This document shows, one piece after another, positions 1 through 6,797 of a DNA stretch of 8,677 nucleotides (position 1 is its first letter; each line of letters opens with the position of its first letter). The DNA comes from WQTU01 sp031548835. Lineage in GTDB: Bacteria > Spirochaetota > Spirochaetia > CADAEX01. The stretch covers positions 1 to 8,677 of the forward strand of contig JAVBQS010000116.1 of the NCBI GenBank assembly GCA_031548835.1, read 5' to 3'. The notes beneath the pieces are model-generated. The model had not been told where the DNA came from. It saw only the letters and a program-made list of their open reading frames with translations, and did not search any database. Made by a program: the position numbers and the translations under genes.

Positions 1-1
1 A

Positions 2-292
2 AGAATAGATTATAATCTTTTCCAGCACCATGGAACAAGAACTAGGGGCCAGATTGCATATAAAACTACAGAAAAAACAGGAGAAATTATAGGAGTTATT
101 TCTGTAGGAGAAAAAGACCAGCTTATGTGCAGCTCTTCTCAAGGCACAACAATAAAGATCAAAGTAGAAGAAATTTCAATACAGGGCAAGTCTGCAAGCG
201 GAGTAAAAGTTGTAAATATTACTCCGCCTGATTTTCTTGTAAGTATTGCAAAAGTTTCCAAAGAAGAAGACACAGAAGCGGAAGAAGAATAA
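2..292 (+). CDS. gyrA: DNA gyrase subunit A, C-terminal end (5' truncated by window edge)
   Basis: The last 96 codons of an ORF open at the left edge, in frame from base 2 and ending at TAA 290-292. The peptide has the alternating beta-strand and glycine pattern of the GyrA C-terminal beta-pinwheel: QIAYKTTEKTGEIIGV, then a strand reading DQLMCSSSQGTTIKIKVEEI, then SASGVKVVNI, which matches the usual 'GR.tqGV' turn of a blade. It ends in an acidic tail (EEDTEAEEE), common in GyrA. In the family this domain wraps DNA so that the A2B2 gyrase can introduce negative supercoils; the catalytic tyrosine lies in the missing N-terminal part. ParC (topoisomerase IV) has a related domain and cannot be fully excluded, but the intact-looking final blade and acidic tail favour GyrA. 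No U-rich terminator follows; a parS palindrome begins 22 nt after the stop. Confidence 0.85.
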   Translation, partial: RIDYNLFQHHGTRTRGQIAYKTTEKTGEIIGVISVGEKDQLMCSSSQGTTIKIKVEEISIQGKSASGVKVVNITPPDFLVSIAKVSKEEDTEAEEE

Positions 293-320
293 AAGGTTTT
301 CCGGCAGAATATGCCTAAAA

Positions 321-336
321 TGTTTCACGTGAAACA
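321..336. promoter_or_regulatory. parS: parS centromere site 1 (ParB binding site)
   Basis: TGTTTCACGTGAAACA, an exact match to the 16-bp parS consensus shared by bacterial chromosomes. Here it is the core of a perfect 30-bp palindrome spanning 314-343 (flanks CCTAAAA and TTTTAGG). In the family, ParB dimers load here as CTP-dependent clamps, spread along DNA and interact with ParA to segregate the origin region. Cognate parA and parB genes start about 2 kb downstream. The palindrome could also fold in gyrA mRNA, since it starts 22 nt after the gyrA stop. Confidence 0.95.
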
Positions 337-527
337 TTTTAGGTTATATAAAACTATTTCTATAATAAAGGCTAATATTTTTTATATAAATCCAGGTAAT
401 TATAATTAATTTAAATCTCCAAATGCCAAATATTGCAGAAGGTTTTTCTTTTTTATAAATGGCAGATTTCCTGGTTATTACTTTTTAATTATTTTTTGGA
501 AGAATGTCTGGCTGTATAACTTTTTAA

Positions 528-543
528 TGTTTCACGTGAAACA
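528..543. promoter_or_regulatory. parS: parS centromere site 2 (ParB binding site)
   Basis: A second exact copy of TGTTTCACGTGAAACA, inside a perfect 26-bp palindrome at 523-548 (flanks TTTAA and TTAAA). Its centre lies 207 bp from the centre of the first site. The flanking arms differ from those of site 1 beyond the core and the next A/T, so this is not a simple recent duplication of a longer segment. It lies 3' of the deaminase gene. Confidence 0.95.
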
Positions 544-619
544 TTAAAGTAATGTAACAATAATAGATTTCGGCAATTGCTGTAAAATGGCACAGGTCTA
601 ATATATAAAATCTTAATTC

Positions 620-1672
620 TTAATTTAGAAGTTTTGCTTCAACCATTTTCCAGATCTCATTTTTTCTGGCTTCAGGAAGAAATGTTGCATAGATTCCATT
701 TTTTATAATCTGTATAAGTTCTTTTTCTGTAAAAATATTTTCTATAAAAAGATTCATATACTCTTCAATAAGATTTATTGAAAAAATAGTAGGATCATCT
801 GTATTTATGGTTACATCCATATTTCTGCTAAAAAAGATTCTTACAGGATGTTCTTTAAGTGTTTTAACATACCTTTTTGTAAAAATATTACTTGTCGGGC
901 AAACTTCAAGAGGAATCTGCTTTTCTGCAAGATATTTCATAAGCTTTTCATCCTGGATAGCGCTTATGCCGTGGCCAATTCTTTCAGCTTTTAAATAATT
1001 TAGCGCATCCCATATCGACTCCGGGCCTACATCTTCGCCTGCATGGACAACAACATGGAGGCCTTTTGAAATAGCTTTTTCAAATACTTTTGCATAATCT
1101 TTGGCAGGCCCATTTATTTCTGACCCGCCAAGCCCAATGCCTATTAAAGCCTTTGATGGATTTGCCAGCAAAAGATCAAGATTTTTCATTGCATTTTCAA
1201 CGCCAAAACTGCGGGAAACATCAATTAAAAATTTTAAATCCCTGTCATGTTTTTTCTTTATTTTTTCTGATCCTGCTGTAAGAATTTTCACTATTTTTTT
1301 AAAATCAAAACCTGTTTGAAGGAATTTAGAAGGAGCAAAAAAGATTTCAGCATATACTATATTGTTATTTATAAGATAGTTCTCAGCATCATCTATCAGA
1401 TATTCCATGTCTTCCTCAGACAGAAAGCTGCCTTGAATTATATTGATAAAGAGATCTAAAAAATCCTCCAGGCTGGTAATCTGGAATTTCTTTTTCAGAT
1501 CGCTTTTGCTATTTATATTTTTATACTGCAGATTGTTTTTCTTTATCAGTTTCCAGATTGTGTCTACTGATGCAAGCCCTTCGAGGTGCAGATGAATTTC
1601 TGTTTTAGGTAAGCTGAGCAGAAGTTTTTTAAACTTTTTTTGTTCAGATGTCAAAATCTCTTTTGCTTCCAT
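620..1672 (-). CDS. add: Adenosine deaminase family protein
   Basis: A 350-residue protein of the adenosine/AMP deaminase TIM-barrel family, the usual length. It hydrolyses adenosine (or deoxyadenosine) to inosine and ammonia in purine salvage, in the cytoplasm. Zinc and catalytic motifs are intact: HLHLEG (His27, His29), GLGGSE near 181-185, VVHAGE (His210, catalytic Glu213), RIGHG (His234) and NTDDP (Asp292, Asp293). RIGHG rather than the RIDHG-type motif argues against adenine deaminase. An aminodeoxyfutalosine deaminase role (menaquinone pathway) within the same family cannot be excluded, but no mqn gene is nearby. The ATG at 1672 has an AGAGAG ribosome site at 1677-1682, four bases away. 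About 20 residues precede the conserved LPKTEIHLHLEG block. It lies downstream of the NifU-domain gene on the same strand, separated by a terminator-like hairpin, so it is probably transcribed separately. Confidence 0.9.
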   Translation of the reverse strand: MEAKEILTSEQKKFKKLLLSLPKTEIHLHLEGLASVDTIWKLIKKNNLQYKNINSKSDLKKKFQITSLEDFLDLFINIIQGSFLSEEDMEYLIDDAENYLINNNIVYAEIFFAPSKFLQTGFDFKKIVKILTAGSEKIKKKHDRDLKFLIDVSRSFGVENAMKNLDLLLANPSKALIGIGLGGSEINGPAKDYAKVFEKAISKGLHVVVHAGEDVGPESIWDALNYLKAERIGHGISAIQDEKLMKYLAEKQIPLEVCPTSNIFTKRYVKTLKEHPVRIFFSRNMDVTINTDDPTIFSINLIEEYMNLFIENIFTEKELIQIIKNGIYATFLPEARKNEIWKMVEAKLLN

Positions 1673-1784
1673 TTTGCTCTCTAATAATAAAATTTAAAGA
1701 TGATAAGGCTAAAAATAAATTTCCCTTGTTAATTTAACGGCATATAAATAAAAAAGATTTAGCTAAACTCTTTTTTTTAATAAA

Positions 1785-1819
1785 AAAAGAGAGATTTTTA
1801 TAGTAAAAACCTCTCTTTT
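1785..1819 (-). terminator. Intrinsic terminator of the NifU-domain gene (minus strand)
   Basis: A stem of 14 pairs with one internal mismatch (A1794/C1810): AAAAGAGAG at 1785-1793 pairs with CTCTCTTTT at 1811-1819, and TTTTT 1795-1799 pairs with AAAAA 1805-1809, around a 5-nt loop. Read on the minus strand, the stem runs directly into a seven-U tract (complement of A 1782-1788). It lies 27 nt past the stop of the NifU-domain gene. An overlapping alternative hairpin (1768-1777 with 1782-1791) would compete for the same bases. Confidence 0.7.
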
Positions 1820-1846
1820 GTGTAATGTTAAGATTGTAAAATTATA

Positions 1847-2071
1847 CTACACAGATTCAACAGAAACAACAGCCGGAACTTTGTTTTTTATATGTTTTTC
1901 AACACCCTGTTTTAATGTAATCTGGGACATTGGGCAGCCGTGGCATGCTCCTTTTAATTTTACTTTTACTTTCCCATCATCGCTCACACTAACAAGCTCT
2001 ATGTCTCCGCCATCAGCCTGGAGACTGGGCCTTACATCATTTATTGCTTTTTGAACATCATCTTTAAGCAT
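1847..2071 (-). CDS. NifU-like C-terminal domain protein (Fe-S cluster scaffold/carrier)
   Basis: A 74-residue protein consisting only of the NifU C-terminal domain (Nfu type). Conserved features are the N-terminal helix with LQADGGDIELV (residues 17-27), a beta strand pair (VKVKLKGAC), and the CxxC motif Cys43-His-Gly-Cys46 followed by PMSQITLKQGVE. In the family the two cysteines of a dimer hold a labile 4Fe-4S cluster that is passed to target enzymes. The protein is cytosolic, and the length is normal for stand-alone NifU-domain proteins. The ATG is supported by a good Shine-Dalgarno sequence (GGAGA, bases 2078-2082) at 6-nt spacing. It is divergent from parA and has its own candidate promoter upstream and a terminator downstream. 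No isc/suf gene is visible here, so the client proteins are unknown. A gene symbol such as nfu is possible but not certain. Confidence 0.9.
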   Translation of the reverse strand: MLKDDVQKAINDVRPSLQADGGDIELVSVSDDGKVKVKLKGACHGCPMSQITLKQGVEKHIKNKVPAVVSVESV

Positions 2072-2129
2072 CTTATTTCTCCAATATATTTTTGATTAAT
2101 ACTCAAAGCATTAATAATCTTTTTGCTAT

Positions 2130-2160
2130 TTTATATAATAAAAATTAACAAACCTGACAA
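2130..2160 (-). promoter_or_regulatory. Candidate promoter of the NifU-domain gene
   Basis: On the minus strand, TTGTCA (2160-2155; five of six match the -35 consensus) is followed 17 bases later by TATATA (2137-2132), with TATAAA overlapping at 2135-2130. This would start transcription near 2124, giving a leader of about 50 nt that contains the GGAGA ribosome site. The region is so AT-rich that chance -10 matches are common, so this remains a prediction. Confidence 0.4.
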
Positions 2161-2265
2161 TCTGTTTATAATATTTATGCCGTAGTTTTAAAATTAATAT
2201 ATAGTAAATACTATATTCAACAGACTTTATTAAAAATATTGAATTAAAATTGTATTAACCAATAT

Positions 2266-2296
2266 TTTACATAAAGATTACAATAATAAATATAAT
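2266..2296 (+). promoter_or_regulatory. Candidate promoter of parAB
   Basis: TTTACA (2266-2271, five of six for -35) and a perfect TATAAT (2291-2296), with a long 19-base spacer, upstream of parA. Transcription would start near 2303 and leave a leader of about 49 nt. An alternative is AAGACA (2316-2321), 16 bases, TATAGT (2338-2343), which would start almost at the parA ATG. The sequence alone does not separate the two. Confidence 0.3.
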
Positions 2297-2351
2297 AGTC
2301 AAGGACTTTTCTTTAAAGACAAAAACTCTCTTTTATTATATAGTAAGTAGA

Positions 2352-3107
2352 ATGGGTAAAGTCATTGTATTCGCCAACCAGAAAGGCGGTGTGGGAAAAA
2401 CAACAACAGCAGTTAATCTTGGCTCATATATAGCAGAAACAGGAAGAAAAGTTCTGCTTATTGATTTTGATCCGCAGGGAAATCTTTCTTCAAGTCTTGG
2501 GCTTGATAAAACAGGAAATGGTATCTATGAAGTTCTTTCCGGAAAAGCCCAAATTGCTGATGTTGTTCAGAAAACGCCGGTGGAAAATCTTTTTGCAATT
2601 GCTGCCAATATAAATCTTACAGGAGCAAATGTTGAGCTTGTTGATCAGGATGATAAGGAATTTTTTTTAAAAAAAGCTGTGGATAAGATCAGCAGGCAAT
2701 ATGATTATATTTTTATAGACAGCCCCCCGTCGCTTGGAATACTTACACTTAACGGACTTGTCGCTGCTGATTATGTTTTTATACCTCTTCAATGCGAATA
2801 TTTTGCACTGGAAGGGCTTACTCTTCTTGTTCAGACAGTTGCAGATATCCAAAAAGGGCTTAACAAAAAATTATCTATCGGCGGTATAATTTTTACAATG
2901 TATGATATAAGAACAAATCTTGCAAATGAAGTTGTAAAAAATGTAACAGGATATTTTAAGGAAAAAGTTTTTAGAACAGTTATTCCCCGCAATGTAGCTC
3001 TTTCAGAAGCTCCATCGCACGGCCTTCCCATAAATAAATATAAAGAAGAATCTTCCGGCGCAAAAAGCTATAAACATCTTGCAGAAGAGGTGATAACCCG
3101 TGTCTAA
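2352..3107 (+). CDS. parA: Chromosome partitioning ATPase ParA (Soj)
   Basis: A 251-residue ParA/Soj ATPase of the short chromosomal type, without the N-terminal DNA-binding domain of plasmid ParA proteins. It has the deviant Walker A motif KGGVGKTTT (residues 11-19, with signature Lys11 and catalytic Lys16), the A' motif LLIDFDPQGN (35-44), Walker B FIDSPP with Asp123, and the conserved PRNVALSEAPSHGLPI segment near 222-237. ATP-bound dimers coat the nucleoid, and ParB-parS complexes stimulate ATP hydrolysis, which drives origin segregation. The ATG is placed directly before the conserved KVIVFANQKGG strand. No Shine-Dalgarno sequence precedes it (AGTAAGTAG only). Its last 8 bases overlap parB, so the two are co-transcribed and probably translationally coupled. 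Confidence 0.95.
   Translation: MGKVIVFANQKGGVGKTTTAVNLGSYIAETGRKVLLIDFDPQGNLSSSLGLDKTGNGIYEVLSGKAQIADVVQKTPVENLFAIAANINLTGANVELVDQDDKEFFLKKAVDKISRQYDYIFIDSPPSLGILTLNGLVAADYVFIPLQCEYFALEGLTLLVQTVADIQKGLNKKLSIGGIIFTMYDIRTNLANEVVKNVTGYFKEKVFRTVIPRNVALSEAPSHGLPINKYKEESSGAKSYKHLAEEVITRV
3087..3094 (+). promoter_or_regulatory. Strong ribosome binding site of parB
   Basis: GAGGTGAT inside the parA 3' end is a long match to the anti-Shine-Dalgarno tail of 16S rRNA, five bases before GTG 3100. It decides the parB start: the next in-frame ATG is codon 61, beyond the conserved N-terminal segment. It is the strongest ribosome site in the window, compensating for the GTG start. Confidence 0.85.
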
Positions 3108-3999
3108 AAAAGCATTGGGAAAAGGGCTTGAAGCTCTGTTCCAGACAACAGGCAAAGGTGAAAACTTTTCCGATACAGAAAATGTTAAAAATAGAGATAG
3201 TGGAGGTTTTGGACATTTTGCAGATATTGGAAAATTAGTGACAAATCCGGACCAGCCCAGAAAAGAATTTGATGAAGAGATGCTGAAAGAGCTTGCTTCA
3301 TCTATAAAAGAAAAAGGCATACTTCAGCCGATTTTGGTTGAAAAAAAAGATGAAAAATATCAGATAATTGCAGGCGAGCGGAGATTCAGGGCAGCAATAA
3401 TTGCAGGATTAAAAGAAGTTCCTGTAATTGAAAAAGAGTTAAGTGAAGAAGAAAAACTGGAAATTGCGCTTATTGAAAATATACAAAGGGAAGCTCTTTC
3501 TCCAATTGAAGAAGCAAAAGCATTTTCAATGCTTATTAAAAATTACAATATAGGACAGGATGAGCTTTCAAAACAGGTTGGAAAAAACAGGTCTACTATT
3601 GCAAACAGTTTAAGGCTTTTAAAAATGCCGCAGGATATGCAGGATGCTCTTTCTTCCGAAGATATAACTCCCGGCCATGCAAGAGCTATTCTTTCTGTTG
3701 TAAATCCGGCAGACCAGCGCATACTTTTTAGCAGAATAATTTCAGGCGCGCTTTCTGTAAGAGAAGCAGAAAAGCAGGCTGCCGACCTTAATAAAGGAAT
3801 TCGGGGCGCGGCACAGGATGAAAAAAAAGATTCTTTAAAAAAGAAAAAAAGCCCTGATGTTGCAAGAATTGAACAGAAATTTATCGATATTTTTGGAACA
3901 AAGGTAAATCTTAGCGGAACTCTTTCAAAAGGTAAAATTGAGATAACCTATTTTTCAAAAGATGATCTTGAGCGAATTTTTGACATAATAGCAAAATAA
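3100..3999 (+). CDS. parB: Chromosome partitioning protein ParB (Spo0J)
   Basis: A 299-residue ParB, the usual chromosomal length, starting at GTG. In order: a short basic N-terminal motif (KKALGKGLEALF, residues 3-14) of the kind that stimulates ParA ATPase; a linker; the ParB/sulfiredoxin-type CTPase domain (about 42-135) with NPDQPRKEF, GERRFRA (92-98) and ENIQRE (126-131), the nucleotide- and Mg-binding motifs; a helix-turn-helix parS-binding domain (about 150-235, with IGQDELSKQVGKNRSTIANSL as recognition region and PGHARAIL at 181-188); a lysine-rich linker (about 232-251); and a C-terminal dimerisation domain (about 252-299). All key motifs are intact. Two exact parS sites lie upstream at 321 and 528. 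The gene overlaps parA by 8 nt. No convincing terminator follows. Confidence 0.96.
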   Translation: MSKKALGKGLEALFQTTGKGENFSDTENVKNRDSGGFGHFADIGKLVTNPDQPRKEFDEEMLKELASSIKEKGILQPILVEKKDEKYQIIAGERRFRAAIIAGLKEVPVIEKELSEEEKLEIALIENIQREALSPIEEAKAFSMLIKNYNIGQDELSKQVGKNRSTIANSLRLLKMPQDMQDALSSEDITPGHARAILSVVNPADQRILFSRIISGALSVREAEKQAADLNKGIRGAAQDEKKDSLKKKKSPDVARIEQKFIDIFGTKVNLSGTLSKGKIEITYFSKDDLERIFDIIAK

Positions 4000-4222
4000 A
4001 TATATAATATTATCAATATATTATAAGTAAAGTATTTCTGCATCAGGCGATATATAATTAGTTGATTTATATTGCCCTTGTTTAATTTTGCATCAAAATA
4101 TACTTTGTAATTTTTAATTTGAATAATATATATTTTTTCTAAAATCTATATCTCTTTTTTAATAAAATTTATAAAATGTAAAAGGGAAAAAGCCTCAATA
4201 TTTAAAGAAATGGATAATTTTT
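4000..4222. other. AT-rich intergenic region between parB and glnS
   Basis: A 223-bp spacer of runs of A and T. No supportable ORF longer than a few codons, no RNA gene and no clear U-tailed hairpin is seen. TTGTAA (4105-4110) with TATATT (4129-4134, 18-base spacer) is one of several weak promoter-like pairs that this composition gives by chance. A promoter for glnS should lie here. Confidence 0.5.
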
Positions 4223-5899
4223 ATGGAAGAAAATAAAACTATATTAAAAAACTTTATACAAAAAATAATTGAAGATGATCTTGCTGCAGGAAAAAATAAT
4301 GGAAAAGTAATTACCCGTTTTCCTCCCGAGCCTAATGGCTATCTCCACATTGGACATGCAAAATCCATATGCCTTAATTTTGGAATTGCAAAGCAGTATG
4401 GAGGAATTACCCACCTGCGTTTTGATGATACAAACCCTGAGAAAGAGGATGTTGAATATACAGAATCAATAAAAACAGATGTAAAATGGCTTGGCTTTGA
4501 CTGGGGGGACAAGCTTTTTTATGCATCAGATTATTTTGATAGATTATACAATTATGCAGTACTTTTAATTGAAAAAGGGCTTGCTTATGTTGATTCTCTT
4601 GATTCTGATAAAATAAGAGAATACAGGGGAACACTTACAGAACCTGGAAAAGAAAGCCCATACAGAAACAGAAGTGTAAAAGAAAATCTTGAACTTTTTG
4701 AAAAAATGAAGGCTGGCAAATTTAAGGAAGGGGAAGTTGTTCTCCGTGCAAAAATTGATATGGCATCTCCAAATATAAATATGCGCGATCCTGTTTTATA
4801 CAGAATTAAATTTGCTACACATCACAGAACAGGGGACAAATGGTGTATTTATCCAATGTATGATTATGCCCATGCACTTTCTGATGCAATAGAAAAAATT
4901 ACTCATTCACTCTGTACACTTGAGTTTGAAGACCACAGGCCTCTTTATAACTGGGCAGTGGAAAAGACTGAAATAGATGCACATCCTCAGCAGATAGAAT
5001 TTGCAAGGCTTAATCTTTCATATGTTGTTATGAGCAAGAGAAAGCTTTTAAGGCTTGTAAAAGAAGGATATGTTTCAGGCTGGGACGATCCCAGAATGCC
5101 TACAATTTCTGGCCTTAGAAGAAGAGGTTATACTCCTGAAGCAATTCATGAATTCGCTTCCAGAATAGGAATAGCAAAAGCAGACAGCATTGTTGACTAT
5201 GCTCTTCTTGAATATTGTTTAAGGGAAGATCTTAACAAAAGGGCACAGAGAAGAATGGTTGTTCTTGATCCTCTTAAAGTTACAATAAAAAATTATCCAG
5301 ATGACCAGGTTGAATGGTTTGATGCTGAAAATAACCCTGAAGATCTTTCTGCAGGAACAAGAAAGATTCCTTTTTCAAAATATCTATATATTGAAAAAGA
5401 AGATTTTATGGTAGATCCTCCGAAGAAATATTTCAGGCTTTCTCCCGGGGGCGAAGTAAGGCTTAAGCATGCTTATTATGTAAAATGTGTTGATTATAAA
5501 AAAGATGAAGCAGGAAATGTTGTTGAAGTTATCTGTGAATATGATCCTAAAAGCAAAGGCGGCTGGACAGATGATGGAAGAAAAGTAAAAGGAACATCCC
5601 ATTGGGTATCGGCTTCCCATGGAATACAAGTGGAAGTGCGTTTATATAATAATCTGTTTTTAAAAGCTGATCCCGAGGAAGACGGCGATTTTATAAAAAA
5701 TCTTAATAAAGACTCTCTTGAAATTTTGGATTCTGCCATAGCTGAATTCTCTCTTGCAGATGCAAAAGCAGATGAAAGATTTCAGTTTTTAAGACAGGGC
5801 TATTTTTGTCTTGACAACAGGAAATGCTGCGCAGAAAAATTGGTTTTTAACAGAACTGTCACGCTAAAAGATTCCTGGGAAAAGATTTCATCAAAATAA
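4223..5899 (+). CDS. glnS: Glutaminyl-tRNA synthetase (class I)
   Basis: A 558-residue GlnRS, close to the roughly 550 residues of the E. coli enzyme. It charges tRNA-Gln with glutamine using ATP in the cytoplasm. Class I signatures are present: FPPEPNGYLHIGHAKS (33-48, with HIGH at 42-45), LRFDDTNPEKE (66-75) and the KMSKS-type loop VVMSKRKL (268-275). FEDHRPLYNW (235-244) is typical of GlnRS rather than GluRS. The C-terminal anticodon-binding beta barrels cover about 340-558 (FSKYLYIEKEDF, FRLSPGGEVRL, KGTSHWVSA). Its presence implies direct glutaminylation; whether GatCAB also exists cannot be seen. The ATG directly precedes the usual helix before the catalytic core. Its ribosome site is weak: only GGA at 4212-4214, eight bases upstream. 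It leads a cluster with the transporter gene 39 nt downstream. Confidence 0.96.
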   Translation: MEENKTILKNFIQKIIEDDLAAGKNNGKVITRFPPEPNGYLHIGHAKSICLNFGIAKQYGGITHLRFDDTNPEKEDVEYTESIKTDVKWLGFDWGDKLFYASDYFDRLYNYAVLLIEKGLAYVDSLDSDKIREYRGTLTEPGKESPYRNRSVKENLELFEKMKAGKFKEGEVVLRAKIDMASPNINMRDPVLYRIKFATHHRTGDKWCIYPMYDYAHALSDAIEKITHSLCTLEFEDHRPLYNWAVEKTEIDAHPQQIEFARLNLSYVVMSKRKLLRLVKEGYVSGWDDPRMPTISGLRRRGYTPEAIHEFASRIGIAKADSIVDYALLEYCLREDLNKRAQRRMVVLDPLKVTIKNYPDDQVEWFDAENNPEDLSAGTRKIPFSKYLYIEKEDFMVDPPKKYFRLSPGGEVRLKHAYYVKCVDYKKDEAGNVVEVICEYDPKSKGGWTDDGRKVKGTSHWVSASHGIQVEVRLYNNLFLKADPEEDGDFIKNLNKDSLEILDSAIAEFSLADAKADERFQFLRQGYFCLDNRKCCAEKLVFNRTVTLKDSWEKISSK

Positions 5900-5938
5900 T
5901 GCAAAAGGCAAGTCTCTTCTTTTTTATATAGGAAAAGT

Positions 5939-6784
5939 ATGAATATAGCTATTTTTTCTCTTGTTCTTTTTTCTTCAGTAAGCCATGCTTGCTGGAATTT
6001 TATAAGTAAAAAAGTATCAGGAAATCTTCCAGTTACATTAATTGGCCTCTGGATGGCAAACCTTACACTTTTACCTTTTTCTTTATTTATTATTTCAAAA
6101 CAGGGGTTTGATCTCCGTAGCTTAAACTTTATGGTAGTAACAGCAGTCTCCCATATTTTTTATTATTTATTTCTTAACTTGTCATATAAAAGCGGAGATA
6201 TTTCAAGTGTATATCCAATATCAAGAGGGACAGGAATTGCCGGAACTGCTATTACAGCGCATTTTCTTCTTGGAGAAACATTTTCTTCTTTAGGAACTAT
6301 AGGAATAAGCCTGATTTTTTTAGGTGTTCTTTCAATAAGTATAAAGAAAAAATTATTAAAGGCAGATCTGCAGCCAATAATCTATGCTCTTGGAGTAGGA
6401 GCTACAATTATTATTTATTCAATAAATGATAAACAGGGTGTTTCATATATAAATCCTATTGTTTATCTTAATTTTAAAGATATGATGGCTCTTGTTGTTA
6501 TGACACCTTTTGTCTATAGAAAAGGGTTTCCTCAAATAAAAGGGATTTTTAAAGAAAAATGGAAATATTGCGCTATAATTGGTTATGGCGCATTAGGTTC
6601 TTATTTAATGATTCTTTTTGCTTTTACTAAAGCAAAAGCAGGATATGTATCTGCTTTAAGAGAATTTTCCATAGTAATAGGTTCTATACTTGGGTTTTTA
6701 TTTTTAAAAGAAAAAGTTACTATTGGAAAAATTGCAGGTATAATTCTTGTAACAGCAGGCCTTGTATGTATTAAACTATCCTGA
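5939..6784 (+). CDS. EamA-family (drug/metabolite transporter superfamily) membrane protein
   Basis: A 281-residue, strongly hydrophobic protein with about ten predicted membrane spans (roughly residues 3-23, 31-52, 62-82, 88-110, 115-134, 146-161, 170-193, 210-230, 236-256, 262-280), in two five-helix halves. Family marks are HACWNFISKK (16-25) in helix 1 and ALREFSIVIGSILGFLFLKEK (229-249) in the second half, as in EamA/RhaT-like transporters. These usually carry small metabolites across the inner membrane; the substrate cannot be read from the sequence. Ribosome site AGGA at 5930-5933, five bases before the ATG. It lies 39 nt after glnS with no hairpin between, and 13 nt before rbgA, so it is probably co-transcribed with both. 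The association looks incidental rather than functional. Confidence 0.85.
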   Translation: MNIAIFSLVLFSSVSHACWNFISKKVSGNLPVTLIGLWMANLTLLPFSLFIISKQGFDLRSLNFMVVTAVSHIFYYLFLNLSYKSGDISSVYPISRGTGIAGTAITAHFLLGETFSSLGTIGISLIFLGVLSISIKKKLLKADLQPIIYALGVGATIIIYSINDKQGVSYINPIVYLNFKDMMALVVMTPFVYRKGFPQIKGIFKEKWKYCAIIGYGALGSYLMILFAFTKAKAGYVSALREFSIVIGSILGFLFLKEKVTIGKIAGIILVTAGLVCIKLS

Positions 6785-6789
6785 TGGAG
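6785..6789 (+). promoter_or_regulatory. Ribosome binding site that fixes the rbgA start
   Basis: TGGAG immediately after the EamA-gene stop, eight bases before ATG 6798. It supports the downstream ATG, not the in-frame ATG at 6762, which lies inside the EamA gene and would add 12 residues not expected in the family. Confidence 0.75.
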
Positions 6790-6797
6790 ATTTTTTT

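Larger units (their letters stand above)
293..619. other. Gene-free intergenic region carrying the parS pair
   Basis: A 327-bp AT-rich spacer between convergent gyrA (+) and the deaminase gene (-). It has no ORF with a supportable start. Its clear content is two parS sites. Between them is a weak nested inverted repeat: CCAGG 392-396, AAATCT 413-418 and GCCA 425-428 can pair with the contiguous right arm 460-474 (TGGC, AGATTT, CCTGG). I see no canonical terminator for either flanking gene. The 30-bp palindrome just after gyrA could form a hairpin, but no U tract follows it. Confidence 0.7.

Noticed and set aside
541..555. Small hairpin ACATTA-AAG-TAATGT overlapping parS site 2
   Set aside because: Six A/T-rich pairs with a 3-nt loop; expected by chance in this composition and not followed by a U tract.
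1818..2054. Plus-strand ORF of 78 codons opposite the NifU-domain gene
   Set aside because: It is the antisense shadow of a well-supported conserved gene, with no ribosome site and no family resemblance.
3003..3320. Minus-strand ORF of 105 codons across the parA/parB junction
   Set aside because: It is antisense to two genes with complete conserved motifs; its composition (Ser/Phe-rich) is that of a reverse-frame artefact.
4000..4222. Possible small RNA, riboswitch or T-box-like leader upstream of glnS
   Set aside because: No conserved box, specifier-like structure or GC-containing helix is visible; the region is almost pure A/T runs.
5900..5938. Possible terminator between glnS and the EamA gene (T-rich stretch 5916-5926)
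   Set aside because: No stem precedes the T run, so read-through into the transporter gene is expected.
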